A stretch of DNA of 64,000 nt. Origin: CAYHPY01 sp964358485. Its GTDB lineage: Bacteria; Elusimicrobiota; Elusimicrobia; UBA1565; UBA9628. The notes beneath the pieces are model-generated. The model did not search any database, had not been told where the DNA came from, and was given only the letters and a program-made list of their open reading frames with translations. The stretch spans positions 55,906 through 119,905 of the forward strand of contig CAYHPY010000003.1 in NCBI GenBank assembly GCA_964358485.1, written 5' to 3'. How positions within the stretch are numbered: position 1 is the stretch's first letter; each line of letters begins with the position of its first letter. The position numbers and the translations under genes are program-made. Below are positions 7,938 through 16,102 of the stretch, piece by piece.

Positions 7938-8954
7938 ATGTACCGCCCGCGGTTTCAAATTTCGGCGGATCTGCTGCGCCTGCTGACTCAGGCCGCGGAA
8001 CTCAAGACCTGGATCGCCCAGGCCGTCATCGATGTCCCGTGGCTGCCGGCCCTGCAGCGGGACACGGCGACCCGCCTGGCTCATTCCTCCACCGCCATCG
8101 AGGGAAATCCGTTGGCTCTTCCGGAGGTGGAGGCTCTCGCCCGGGGCGAGTCCGCTGGACGACCGGACCATGCCGCCCTTGAGGTCACAAACTACCTCAA
8201 GGCCATGCGCTGGATTTGGAGCCGGAAAGCGGGGGCCGTCATCACCGAGAAGGACTTGCTGCACCTGCACGGCCTGCTGACCCTGCGGGCCCTCCCTCCT
8301 GAGTCGGCCGGGCGCTACAAGACCAAGGCCAACCGCGTCGTTGATTCCAAGGGGATTACGGTCTTTTCGCCCCCCGGGCCGGACCAGGCTCGGACCTTGA
8401 CGAATGGTTTGCTCTCCTGGATCAACGGGCCGCAGGCGCGGGGGCTTCATCCCGTCATCGTCAGCGCCGTGGCGCACCACCGGCTGGTTTCCATCCATCC
8501 GTTCGCAGACGGCAATGGGCGCATCGCGCGCGCGCTGGGCGTTTGGCTTTTATTCGTTCGGGGCTTTGACACGGAACATCTGTTCGCCCTCGATGAATAC
8601 TTCGAGGCCGACCGGAAGCTGTACTACGACAAGCTTCAGCAGGCCAGAGACTTGGACGGGGACCTGAGTTTTTGGCTTGAGTACGCGGCCGAGGCGGTGG
8701 TGGAGACTCTCAAGAAGACGAGGGAACGGATTTTGTCGCTGAAGGTAAGCGCCAAGGCTCCCATGCGCCTGACCAAGAGGCAGGAGGACGTCCTGCGGTT
8801 TTTAAGGGACAAGGGGCGGGCGGCCGCGCCCGACATCGAGGCCGCATTCCGCTTGTCCCGGGCGCGCGTCGGACAGATTGTGAAGCCGCTGGTGGATGCG
8901 GGGTTGGTGATTCGGGAGGGAAGGACGCGGGCGACGACGTACCGGTTGGCGTGA
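7938..8954 (+). CDS. Fic-domain protein with N-terminal inhibitory motif and C-terminal winged helix
   Basis: 338 aa. Fic enzymes transfer AMP (or related groups) from nucleotides to protein hydroxyls. The catalytic motif HPFADGNGR runs from His187 to Arg195. The N-terminal inhibitory motif STAIEG (Glu55) places it among auto-inhibited Fic proteins that carry the inhibitory helix in the same chain. The last ~75 residues (RLTKRQEDVLRFLRDKG onward) form a winged-helix domain, likely for self-regulation or DNA binding. Leaderless start. It converges on the DUF2075 gene, with 4 nt between the stop codons. Such stand-alone Fic genes are widely exchanged. Confidence 0.88.
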   Translation: MYRPRFQISADLLRLLTQAAELKTWIAQAVIDVPWLPALQRDTATRLAHSSTAIEGNPLALPEVEALARGESAGRPDHAALEVTNYLKAMRWIWSRKAGAVITEKDLLHLHGLLTLRALPPESAGRYKTKANRVVDSKGITVFSPPGPDQARTLTNGLLSWINGPQARGLHPVIVSAVAHHRLVSIHPFADGNGRIARALGVWLLFVRGFDTEHLFALDEYFEADRKLYYDKLQQARDLDGDLSFWLEYAAEAVVETLKKTRERILSLKVSAKAPMRLTKRQEDVLRFLRDKGRAAAPDIEAAFRLSRARVGQIVKPLVDAGLVIREGRTRATTYRLA

Positions 8955-8958
8955 GTTG

Positions 8959-10851
8959 TTAAAGCTCCGCTAGGCCGGCAGTCCGAAGGTGTGCGTAGGT
9001 CTCATTGAGTTTCTCAATGGGGGGCACGAAAATTATCATCCCATCGCGGCTTCGGGTGAGGAGAACTCTGTAGGAGTTGATTCTGAGTTGGAAGGGATCG
9101 CGCACCTTCCCGCGGTATTTCCGGGCGAATTTGTCGGTCCATGCCCCTTCCTGGCGCATAAGATCGCCTCCCCAGCATACGATTCCGAAGTCTAGCTCGA
9201 GGCCCTGGGCCTGAAACTCCGTGACGGGCTTCTCCAGTTGGCGGCAGGATTGAGGGTTTTCTGCGCCCTCCGAGAACCACGGGCCAATTCTAAGGTTCTT
9301 GGTGTCCTGGAATTGGTTGAAAATTCCAAAGGCGGGTAACTCCTTATCCCGGGATGAGGCGATCATTCCGTATCGGGCATCCGGATTTTCTGCGTACCGG
9401 TCCCGGACATACTGCTTGGCCTTGTTTAAATCTCTTGTAAGGTAGATGGGATAATGGCTTGCGGCCAATTCAGAGGCAAGGGCGGGTAGGCCGATTGGGA
9501 ATTGATTGGCAAGGATGCCGCATACTAAATCTTGAATTTTAGGCGTTAGGTGATAACGAATCTCGCAAGTTAAGTTCAATTCGGGATTGAAACGAACTTG
9601 CGTCTTGGAGGCCGAAAAAAGCTCTGAAAGCTGGGGTGGCGCGTGGGTGGTCCAAGTTGTTGGATCCGTTGAATTTTCTATCGCTTTTCGCCACTGGTCA
9701 ATTCCCCCTTCCTCCCCCTTGTGGATTTCCTGGCCGGTGCCGATGAGGCCAAGAACGACACACCATTCCGGAATACGCTGGGCGAATTCAATAAAGTGTT
9801 CAGGTTCGGATTTCGCGCCATCAGCCCCGTGTTTCTCCGCGACTTGGTCGGCATCCCATGCCCTCTGGGCCTCATCGAAGACTAGAAAATGCTCTGGAGG
9901 GATCGCTTCGGGGCGCTTGGAGTACATTTCAACATACGTTTTTACACCGCGAACGAAAGTCCGCCCGTTGCCGCCGGCCCGCTTAAGTTCGTACTGGAGA
10001 ACTTCAACCAAGGGGCCGTTTCCGGAGAGAAAGACAGCCGGCGCCGTTGGCTTCCCTTTTGCCCGCTCAATGGCCAGGTCATCCAGAAATCCCGCGTGTA
10101 CAATGCGTAAGCCCACCAAGGTCTTTCCCGAGCCAGGGACGCCGGTTAGTAGAATCAGCCGGCGAGTTTTTGTTCTGGCCGCCTCATGAGTGATTTGGGC
10201 GATGAGCTCAACGGCGGGATCTGTCGAGGCGCGCGCCCGCCAGACATTGCGGATGCTGCGAGATTCAAAAAGTTCTCGGGCGGCTCGGACTAGGCTCGGA
10301 AGCGGGGAGTAGGCATCGGTGGCGGTAAAGGAATCAGTCGTCAATGGCGAGGCCGTTGCCTTTCCGAGGGAGGTTATCAGGCCGTCGAGGTCTTTGGGGT
10401 TGACGACATAGGTTCCATTAACTCGGGTTGTGGTGCCATTGTATCGCACCGGGATCAAGAGGGCGTGAACAGGGCGGTCGGCGCATTCGCGGTGGTAGCA
10501 TTTGAGATCGCGGGCGTAAGCGCTGACTTGGTCTATATCGGCGGCGCTCGGGGTTTCCCGGCCCTTGAATTCCAGGACGAGGATGGAGCCGTTTTCCAAA
10601 AGAATTACATCAGGGCGGCGGGCCTCCAGGGGGAGTTGATATTCAAGAATGGAGCGAAAAGCCGAGGCCGCTTTGTCCCGGGCGACCGCCTCGCCACTTT
10701 CATTTTGAAGCACCTTGACCGAATTTTTCCAGGCTGTGACTTGTCCTTGCGATGCGTCTTTAACGAACGATTCAAGAGAGTGGATTGCGGTGTCCCGATC
10801 CGAGGTGATTAGGGTGCCGAGATCCGATTCCCAGCCGTATCGAGAACTCAT
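8959..10851 (-). CDS. DUF2075-type P-loop ATPase/helicase with N-terminal nuclease-like domain
   Basis: 630 aa from the ATG at 10851; a GTG at 10872 is in frame but lies between the -35 and -10 boxes. Residues about 65-145 contain D-x-n-EFKG (VILLENGSILVLEFKG), resembling a PD-(D/E)XK nuclease core. The DUF2075 ATPase follows, with Walker A GVPGSGKT and Walker B LVFDEAQRAWD. The C-terminus (FQLRINSYRVLLTRSRDGMIIF) is the typical superfamily-1 end. Members of this family occur in defence islands and in Schlafen-like helicases; a defence role here is only an inference. GC content is visibly below its neighbours, which suggests horizontal transfer together with fic. Confidence 0.75.
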   Translation of the reverse strand: MSSRYGWESDLGTLITSDRDTAIHSLESFVKDASQGQVTAWKNSVKVLQNESGEAVARDKAASAFRSILEYQLPLEARRPDVILLENGSILVLEFKGRETPSAADIDQVSAYARDLKCYHRECADRPVHALLIPVRYNGTTTRVNGTYVVNPKDLDGLITSLGKATASPLTTDSFTATDAYSPLPSLVRAARELFESRSIRNVWRARASTDPAVELIAQITHEAARTKTRRLILLTGVPGSGKTLVGLRIVHAGFLDDLAIERAKGKPTAPAVFLSGNGPLVEVLQYELKRAGGNGRTFVRGVKTYVEMYSKRPEAIPPEHFLVFDEAQRAWDADQVAEKHGADGAKSEPEHFIEFAQRIPEWCVVLGLIGTGQEIHKGEEGGIDQWRKAIENSTDPTTWTTHAPPQLSELFSASKTQVRFNPELNLTCEIRYHLTPKIQDLVCGILANQFPIGLPALASELAASHYPIYLTRDLNKAKQYVRDRYAENPDARYGMIASSRDKELPAFGIFNQFQDTKNLRIGPWFSEGAENPQSCRQLEKPVTEFQAQGLELDFGIVCWGGDLMRQEGAWTDKFARKYRGKVRDPFQLRINSYRVLLTRSRDGMIIFVPPIEKLNETYAHLRTAGLAEL

Positions 10852-10860
10852 GGTTCGGAG

Positions 10861-10889
10861 AGTGTGCGACACTAATCTCTCCGCGTCAA
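10861..10889 (-). promoter_or_regulatory. Promoter of the DUF2075 gene
   Basis: On the minus strand TTGACG (10889-10884), a 17-bp spacer and CACACT (10866-10861), 9 nt before the ATG at 10851. The -10 box is weak, but the spacing is exact. Confidence 0.5.
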
Positions 10890-10956
10890 GGTCGGAGGTG
10901 CGGATGGATGCCCAATTACCCCGTTATAAAGTAGGATTTGCGTCCAGACAACAAAC

Positions 10957-12204
10957 ATGAACATACTCGTCCTCAACTGCGGCTCCTCCTCCGTCCGGTT
11001 CCAGGTCATCGCCACCGACTTGGACCGCATCTCCAAGAACACCGACAAGTGCCTGGCCCGGGGGCTCATCGAGCGGATCGGCTCCCAGTCCCTGCTCAGC
11101 GTGCAGACGGCCGAGGGCCCAAAAGTCCGGCGGGCGGCGCCGCTGCGGGATCATCGGGCGGCGCTGGATTGGGTTCTGCGCTGGCTGGTCTCCCCGGAGG
11201 CCAAGATCGAGGGGATCACGGCCCTTTCCGACATCCAGGCCGTCGGGCACCGGGTGGTCCACGGAGGGGAGAGCTTCACCTACTGCGCCATGATCGACGA
11301 CGGCGTGATCGACAAGATCGAGGATGCCATTGAACTCGCGCCCCTGCACAACCCGGCCAATTTAAAGGGCATCGCCGCGGCGCGGGAACTGCTGGGGACA
11401 GGCGTGCCTCAGGCGGCCGTGTTTGACACCGCGTTTCACTCCACCATGCCGGAGTCCTCCTACCTTTACGCCATCCCCTACCAGCTTTATCGGCGCCACC
11501 GCCTGCGGCGCTACGGTTTTCACGGGACCTCGCACCGCTACGTGGGCTACCGCTACCGCCAGGTGACGGGAAAAACCAAACCCGAGACCAATATCGTCTC
11601 CCTGCACCTGGGCAACGGCTGTTCGGCCTGCGCCATCAAGGAAGGAAAATCCCTGGACACCTCGATGGGCCTGACCCCGCTCGAAGGCCTGGCCATGGGA
11701 ACGCGCAGCGGAGACGTGGACCCCTCGATCTTCCAGTTCATCCACCTCAAGGAGGGGTTGTCCTTCGACGAGATCGACACCCTGCTCAATAAGCAGTCGG
11801 GCCTATTGGGAGTGTCCGGGCTGACCAACGACATGCGGGAACTCTTGGACGAGGAGCGGGAAAAGGGCGACCGCCGGGCGCGGCTGGCCATCGAGGTCTT
11901 CTGCGGCCGGGCTCGGAAATACATCGGAGCCTATCTGGCCGAAATGGGCGGGGCCGACGCGGTGGTCTTCACCGGGGGCATCGGCGAAAACTCCGCCGTG
12001 ATCCGCGAGCGGATCTGCGCGGGTCTGGACTGGATGGGCCTGACGCTGGACCCCAAGAAAAACGCCGAGACCGTCGGGGGCAAAGAAGGCCTGATCACGG
12101 CCGACGGCGCGCGCCTAAAGGCCTACGTGCTTCCCACCAACGAGGAGCTCTTGATCGCGCGGGACACCGTGCGCGCCATCCACGGCATCAAGTCCGGGGG
12201 ATAG
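10957..12204 (+). CDS. ackA: Acetate kinase
   Basis: 415 aa, normal length. AckA interconverts acetyl phosphate plus ADP with acetate plus ATP in the cytoplasm. Family motifs: NCGSSSVRF at the N-terminus, GHRVVHGG, HLGNGCSACAI, the MGLTPLEGLAMGTRSGDVDP block and FTGGIGENS. No phosphotransacetylase gene is adjacent, so the partner enzyme lies elsewhere. There is no Shine-Dalgarno before the ATG. AT-rich TATAAA lies about 27 nt upstream and TAGGAT about 20 nt upstream, so the leader is short. A hairpin terminator follows. Confidence 0.95.
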   Translation: MNILVLNCGSSSVRFQVIATDLDRISKNTDKCLARGLIERIGSQSLLSVQTAEGPKVRRAAPLRDHRAALDWVLRWLVSPEAKIEGITALSDIQAVGHRVVHGGESFTYCAMIDDGVIDKIEDAIELAPLHNPANLKGIAAARELLGTGVPQAAVFDTAFHSTMPESSYLYAIPYQLYRRHRLRRYGFHGTSHRYVGYRYRQVTGKTKPETNIVSLHLGNGCSACAIKEGKSLDTSMGLTPLEGLAMGTRSGDVDPSIFQFIHLKEGLSFDEIDTLLNKQSGLLGVSGLTNDMRELLDEEREKGDRRARLAIEVFCGRARKYIGAYLAEMGGADAVVFTGGIGENSAVIRERICAGLDWMGLTLDPKKNAETVGGKEGLITADGARLKAYVLPTNEELLIARDTVRAIHGIKSGG

Positions 12205-12206
12205 AA

Positions 12207-12226
12207 AGCCGCCGGGGGAGGCGGCT
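12207..12226 (+). terminator. Hairpin terminator after ackA
   Basis: AGCCGCC (12207-12213) pairs with GGCGGCT (12220-12226) around a G-rich loop, followed by ATTTG. It sits just after the ackA stop codon and before a convergent gene. Confidence 0.6.
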
Positions 12227-12273
12227 ATTTGCGCGGATTGCCGTTTGGTCCTAAGCGCGCCGCGGCAAAGGGC

Positions 12274-12564
12274 TCAGGGCCGGCGGGGCTTTCGCGGCAG
12301 GCGCTGGAGGATCCAGGCCAAAACCCAGATGCCCGCGACGGCGGCCGGATAGCGCCAATACTCCCGGGGCAGGCGGGCGGCGCCGATCGCCGACCAGCCG
12401 ACGGCCATGGCCCCAAGCAGGTGGGAAAGCCGGCCGGCCTCGGAGGGGCGTCCCTGGCGCCATTCGGCCAGGGCCTTGCCGAACGCCCCGCCCCCGATGA
12501 GTCCCAGGATCATAAAGACCAGCAGCGGCGCGACCAGCTCCGGCGGCGGGGGGGCGGTGTTCAC
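12274..12564 (-). CDS. Small membrane protein of unknown function
   Basis: 96 aa, start GTG at 12564. Hydrophobic segments are at about 11-30 and 47-90 (two or three helices), with a basic tail (LQRLPRKPRRP). I do not recognise the family. The case for a real gene is its promoter: an extended -10 TGCTAAAAT ends 6 nt before the GTG, the same leaderless layout as several neighbours. It is divergent from asnB and converges on ackA. Confidence 0.6.
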   Translation of the reverse strand: MNTAPPPPELVAPLLVFMILGLIGGGAFGKALAEWRQGRPSEAGRLSHLLGAMAVGWSAIGAARLPREYWRYPAAVAGIWVLAWILQRLPRKPRRP

Positions 12565-12570
12565 GGTGAG

Positions 12571-12579
12571 ATTTTAGCA
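12571..12579 (-). promoter_or_regulatory. Extended -10 of the small membrane protein gene (leaderless GTG)
   Basis: Minus-strand TGCTAAAAT followed by CTCACC and the GTG start codon. Confidence 0.55.
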
Positions 12580-12616
12580 CGAAGTCGCCCGAAGGGCGGC
12601 CCCTCCCGCGATTAGT

Positions 12617-12622
12617 TATAAT
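12617..12622 (+). promoter_or_regulatory. -10 box of asnB (leaderless)
   Basis: TATAAT with 8 nt to the ATG at 12631; no Shine-Dalgarno. No clear -35. Confidence 0.55.
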
Positions 12623-12630
12623 TTCGGCCG

Positions 12631-14520
12631 ATGTGCGGCATCTGCGGAATCATCTATAAGGACGGCACCCGGCCCGACCAAGGGCTGCTCAAGGCCTCCA
12701 ACGACCTTCAAACCCATCGGGGCCCGGACGACGAGGGCTATTACGTCGACGGCCCGGTCGGGCTGGCCATGCGCCGGCTGTCCATCATCGACTTGTCCAC
12801 CGGACACCAGCCGATCTCCTACGACGACGAAAAGCTTTGGATCGTCTTCAACGGGGAGATCTACAATTTCCTGGAGCTTCGCGCGGAACTGGAGGGTCGG
12901 GGGCACCGCTTCAAGACCAAGTCCGACACCGAGGTGATCCTGGCCCTTTATAAGGAATCGGGCCCCGATTGCGTCAAGCGCCTGCGGGGGATGTTTGCCC
13001 TGGCCATCTGGGACAAGCCCCGAAAACGCCTGATGTTGGCGCGCGACCGCCTGGGCAAGAAGCCCCTGGTTTACGCCGACCGTCCGGATTTCCTGGCCTT
13101 CGCCTCCGAGTTGCGGTGCCTGTTCGTCTGGCCGGGGATTCCCAAGGAAACCGACCCCGCCGAGTTGGACCGGTTTTTGTCCTTGCAGTACATCCCCTCG
13201 CCCGGAACGATTTATCGGGCGGTGCGCAAGCTTCCCCCGGGGCATGTTCTCCTTCACGAGAGAGGACGGATCGACATTTATCCGTATTGGAATTTGCCCC
13301 TGGGACAGGAGCCTCTGACCCGGGACCCCATCGAGGCCCAGCATCTGATCCGGGAAAAGTTGAAAGAGGCCGTGCGCCTTCGGATGATCTCGGACGTGCC
13401 GCTCGGGGCGTTTTTGTCGGGGGGAATCGACTCCTCCATCATCGTGGCGCTCATGAGCCAGCTGTCGAGCCAACCGGTGAAGACTTTCTCCATAGGCTTT
13501 GAGGAACAAAGCTTCTCGGAACTGCCGTTCGCCAAGCAGGTGGCCGAGCGCTACGGCTGTCAGCACACCGAATTCGTGGTCAAGCCGGAGATGACCGAGG
13601 TTTTGCCCAAGCTGGCCTGGCATTACGGGGAGCCCTACGCCGATTCCTCCGCCCTCCCCTCGTATTACGTCGCCCGGGAGACTCGCAAACATGTCACCGT
13701 GGCGCTCAACGGCGACGGCGGCGACGAGAACTTCGGCGGCTACATCCGCTACTTCGCCATGAAGGCGGGCCGCTACTACGATAATTTACCGGGCCCCCTG
13801 CGCGCCGCCTTGGAGGCGGGCGCCCGGCACATTCCGGAGACCAACGCGCCGTTCGGCTTCGGCTGGCGCTTGAAGAGGTTCCTTAAGTCCGCCCTGCACC
13901 GGGACATCGCCCAGCGGCACCTGCGGATGATCTGCTACTTTCCGGAGGACGACAAAGAGGAGCTCTACACGCCGGAGTTCCGCCGGCGTCTGGGCGGCGA
14001 CGCGGGCTCGGCGGGGGGCTACCTGGCGCGCGCCTTCCGGGAATGCGAGCGCGAGGATTTCGTCAACCGCCTGCTTTACGTGGACTTCAAGACCTATCTC
14101 CCCGAGTGCCTGATGGCCAAGATGGACATCGCGGCCATGGCCAACTCCTTGGAGGGGCGCTCACCCTTCCTCGATCATGAGTTCGTGGAGATGGTCTACC
14201 GGATGCCGGGGGAATGGAAGCTCAAGGGGCTCAAGGGCCATAAATGGATTTTGAAAGAAGCCTTCAAGGATCACCTGCCGCCGGCCATCTCCAAGCGGGG
14301 CAAAATGGGCTTCGGCATTCCCCTGCACGGCTGGTTCCGTGGCCCGCTCAAGGGTTTCTGGGAGCAGACGGTGCTTTCTGAAAAAGCCCTGGCCCGCGGC
14401 TATTTCCAAAAACCGGCCCTGGACCGGCTTTGGACCGAGCACCAGAACGGAAAGCGCGAGCACGGCTTCCGCCTCTGGGCGCTGTTGATGCTGGAGCTCT
14501 GGCACCAAGAATGTACATGA
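12631..14520 (+). CDS. asnB: Asparagine synthetase (glutamine-hydrolysing), AsnB type
   Basis: 629 aa. It starts MCGICGII, so Cys2 becomes the N-terminal nucleophile of the class II glutaminase domain (about 1-210), with HRGPDDEG and RLSIIDLSTGHQP following. The ATP-dependent synthetase domain has the PP-loop FLSGGIDSSIIVAL. This ~630-residue branch often lies in polysaccharide clusters, where it amidates sugars or glycan carboxylates rather than making free asparagine. The methyltransferase and glycan operon downstream make that plausible here, but the sequence alone cannot decide. Preceded by TATAAT only 8 nt from the ATG. Confidence 0.9.
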   Translation: MCGICGIIYKDGTRPDQGLLKASNDLQTHRGPDDEGYYVDGPVGLAMRRLSIIDLSTGHQPISYDDEKLWIVFNGEIYNFLELRAELEGRGHRFKTKSDTEVILALYKESGPDCVKRLRGMFALAIWDKPRKRLMLARDRLGKKPLVYADRPDFLAFASELRCLFVWPGIPKETDPAELDRFLSLQYIPSPGTIYRAVRKLPPGHVLLHERGRIDIYPYWNLPLGQEPLTRDPIEAQHLIREKLKEAVRLRMISDVPLGAFLSGGIDSSIIVALMSQLSSQPVKTFSIGFEEQSFSELPFAKQVAERYGCQHTEFVVKPEMTEVLPKLAWHYGEPYADSSALPSYYVARETRKHVTVALNGDGGDENFGGYIRYFAMKAGRYYDNLPGPLRAALEAGARHIPETNAPFGFGWRLKRFLKSALHRDIAQRHLRMICYFPEDDKEELYTPEFRRRLGGDAGSAGGYLARAFRECEREDFVNRLLYVDFKTYLPECLMAKMDIAAMANSLEGRSPFLDHEFVEMVYRMPGEWKLKGLKGHKWILKEAFKDHLPPAISKRGKMGFGIPLHGWFRGPLKGFWEQTVLSEKALARGYFQKPALDRLWTEHQNGKREHGFRLWALLMLELWHQECT

Positions 14521-14598
14521 CGCCCAACGCAATTCCTGAAGGGCCTCAGTACAATGGGCCTCCGGCCCAATGTCCATGACGCCCAACGCCCGACGCCC

Positions 14599-15633
14599 AT
14601 GACGCCCATGATTTCGGGCCGCGATCCGGCGGGGCTCTCCAACGCCACCTACGCCTGTCCGGCCTGCCTGGGGCCGGGGCCTCTGCATAAGGTCGAGGAG
14701 CACCGGGACCCGATCGCGGGGCAGAAGTACGTCATTTTGGAATGCGGGGGCTGCGGCGTGGTGTCCTCCACCCCGCGCATCGCCGTGGGGCCGGACTGGT
14801 ATGAAAAGGCCTCCCCCATCCGCGGCCGGGAGGGGCGGGCCCCCGCGGAAGCGGACTGGCGCTTCGCGCAATTCTTCCGGGACCGCGTCCCCGCGGGCAA
14901 GCTTCTGGACATCGGCTGCGGCGACGGGGGCTTCTTGCGCCTGGCGGCGGCGGCCGGGTTCTCGCCTTCGGGCTTTGACTACGACGAGCGCATGGTCGCC
15001 CAGGCCCGGGCCGCGGGAATTGCCGATGCCCACGCGGCGGAACTCTCGGCCTATTGCGCCTCTCGGGAGGCGGCGGAATTCGACGTCATCACCCTCTTCG
15101 ACGTCCTGGAGCATTTTCCAGAGCCGGTCTCCTTCCTATGGCTGGTCAAGCGCCTGCTCAAGCCCGGCGGACATCTTGCCGTCACCTTGCCCAACGCGCA
15201 GCGGCCATTGCCATGGGGGCGGGAGGAGCACGACTACCCGCCGCACCACTTCACGCGCTGGACGCCCAAAGCCATGCGGGGATTTCTGGAGCGGGAGGGC
15301 TTTACCATCGTCCGCCAGGAGGCGGGAGCGCTGAAGCTTGATTACATCAGCGACCATTTTTTCTTTTACCGGGTCATGCCGCCGATCCTTGGCCTGGCCA
15401 AAAGCGTTTTATTCGGCAAGCGCGCCGAGGAAGGAAAAACCGTGTCCGAGCTTTACGGTCACGCTCCCTCGGGGGGGCTGGGGGACAAGGTTCTGCGCCA
15501 ACGCTTGGTCAACGGGGCGCGGTGGGCGTTCTCGTGGCTGTTTCTTCCGGTCGCCGCCGTCATGGCTGCCCGCTACCGCCGCCGGGAGCCCTTGAGCGGA
15601 GACTGCCTCTACACCCTGGCGCGCCTGGGCTAA
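14599..15633 (+). CDS. Class I SAM-dependent methyltransferase with N-terminal zinc-ribbon-like segment
   Basis: About 344 aa from the ATG at 14599; in-frame ATGs at 14554 and 14608 are alternatives and none has a Shine-Dalgarno. The first ~50 residues hold two Cys pairs (CPACLG and CGGCG), typical of glycan-cluster methyltransferases. The SAM fold follows, with motif I LLDIGCGDGGFLRLA and post-motif FDVITLFDVLEHFPEP. The C-terminus has a hydrophobic stretch (WAFSWLFLPVAAVMAA). The substrate is unknown; proximity to asnB and the glycan operon suggests sugar modification. The 14518-14610 region before it is full of GACGCCCA copies. Confidence 0.8.
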   Translation: MTPMISGRDPAGLSNATYACPACLGPGPLHKVEEHRDPIAGQKYVILECGGCGVVSSTPRIAVGPDWYEKASPIRGREGRAPAEADWRFAQFFRDRVPAGKLLDIGCGDGGFLRLAAAAGFSPSGFDYDERMVAQARAAGIADAHAAELSAYCASREAAEFDVITLFDVLEHFPEPVSFLWLVKRLLKPGGHLAVTLPNAQRPLPWGREEHDYPPHHFTRWTPKAMRGFLEREGFTIVRQEAGALKLDYISDHFFFYRVMPPILGLAKSVLFGKRAEEGKTVSELYGHAPSGGLGDKVLRQRLVNGARWAFSWLFLPVAAVMAARYRRREPLSGDCLYTLARLG

Positions 15634-16025
15634 CGGCTCGGGGAAAAAATGAAATCCACCGAGCTTGCCGGGACTTTGTCCCGGTTTTTCCAAAGTCCCA
15701 CGCCCCGGAGCAATTGGACCGCGGTCACCGCCCCGAAACCCGCCGCGGCGGCGGGGTTTTTCTTTCCCCCCATGGCGCCCAGGCTCTCGGCCAGGCCGGC
15801 GGCCGCCAAGGAGGTGTTTCCGGCGTGCGAGAAGGCCTGAACGCCGAAACCTTCTCCCCGCGTTCCCAGCGGACTGCCGGGCGCCCAAAGCTCCTTGGGC
15901 AGGGTCAGCCGTTCGGGGGCCGGGCGGGCCGGGGGGCGGACGGCATGGACGTCAAGATCCAATTTCCCGGCTCGGCAGGGAGTGGAAAGGGCCAGCAGGA
16001 TTAAGAAGGAGAGGATGGGTCTCAT
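15630..16025 (-). CDS. Small secreted protein of unknown function
   Basis: 131 aa. A clear signal peptide (MRPILSFLILLALSTPCRAG) is followed by a Pro/Ala/Gly-rich mature part with no recognised domain. The gene overlaps the end of the convergent methyltransferase gene by 4 nt. Its start is preceded by an extended -10 (TGTTATACT) 7 nt upstream, with AGGGGA between, so both leaderless and Shine-Dalgarno reading are possible. Confidence 0.6.
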   Translation of the reverse strand: MRPILSFLILLALSTPCRAGKLDLDVHAVRPPARPAPERLTLPKELWAPGSPLGTRGEGFGVQAFSHAGNTSLAAAGLAESLGAMGGKKNPAAAAGFGAVTAVQLLRGVGLWKNRDKVPASSVDFIFSPSR

Positions 16026-16032
16026 TCCCCTC

Positions 16033-16041
16033 AGTATAACA
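16033..16041 (-). promoter_or_regulatory. Extended -10 promoter of the small secreted protein
   Basis: Minus-strand TGTTATACT, then 7 nt, then ATG at 16025. Confidence 0.55.
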
Positions 16042-16074
16042 GCCCCCGCGTGTCCCCGCCACCGGCGGAAAGTG

Positions 16075-16096
16075 AAGAAAGTGGATACCTGGCACC
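16075..16096 (+). repeat. 22-bp repeat, copy downstream of endonuclease I
   Basis: AAGAA-GTG-AT-CC-GGCACC pattern. It matches the copy at 17533-17554 at 18 of 22 positions in the same orientation, so the endonuclease I gene is flanked by direct repeats. Confidence 0.5.
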
Positions 16097-16102
16097 AGCG
16101 GG

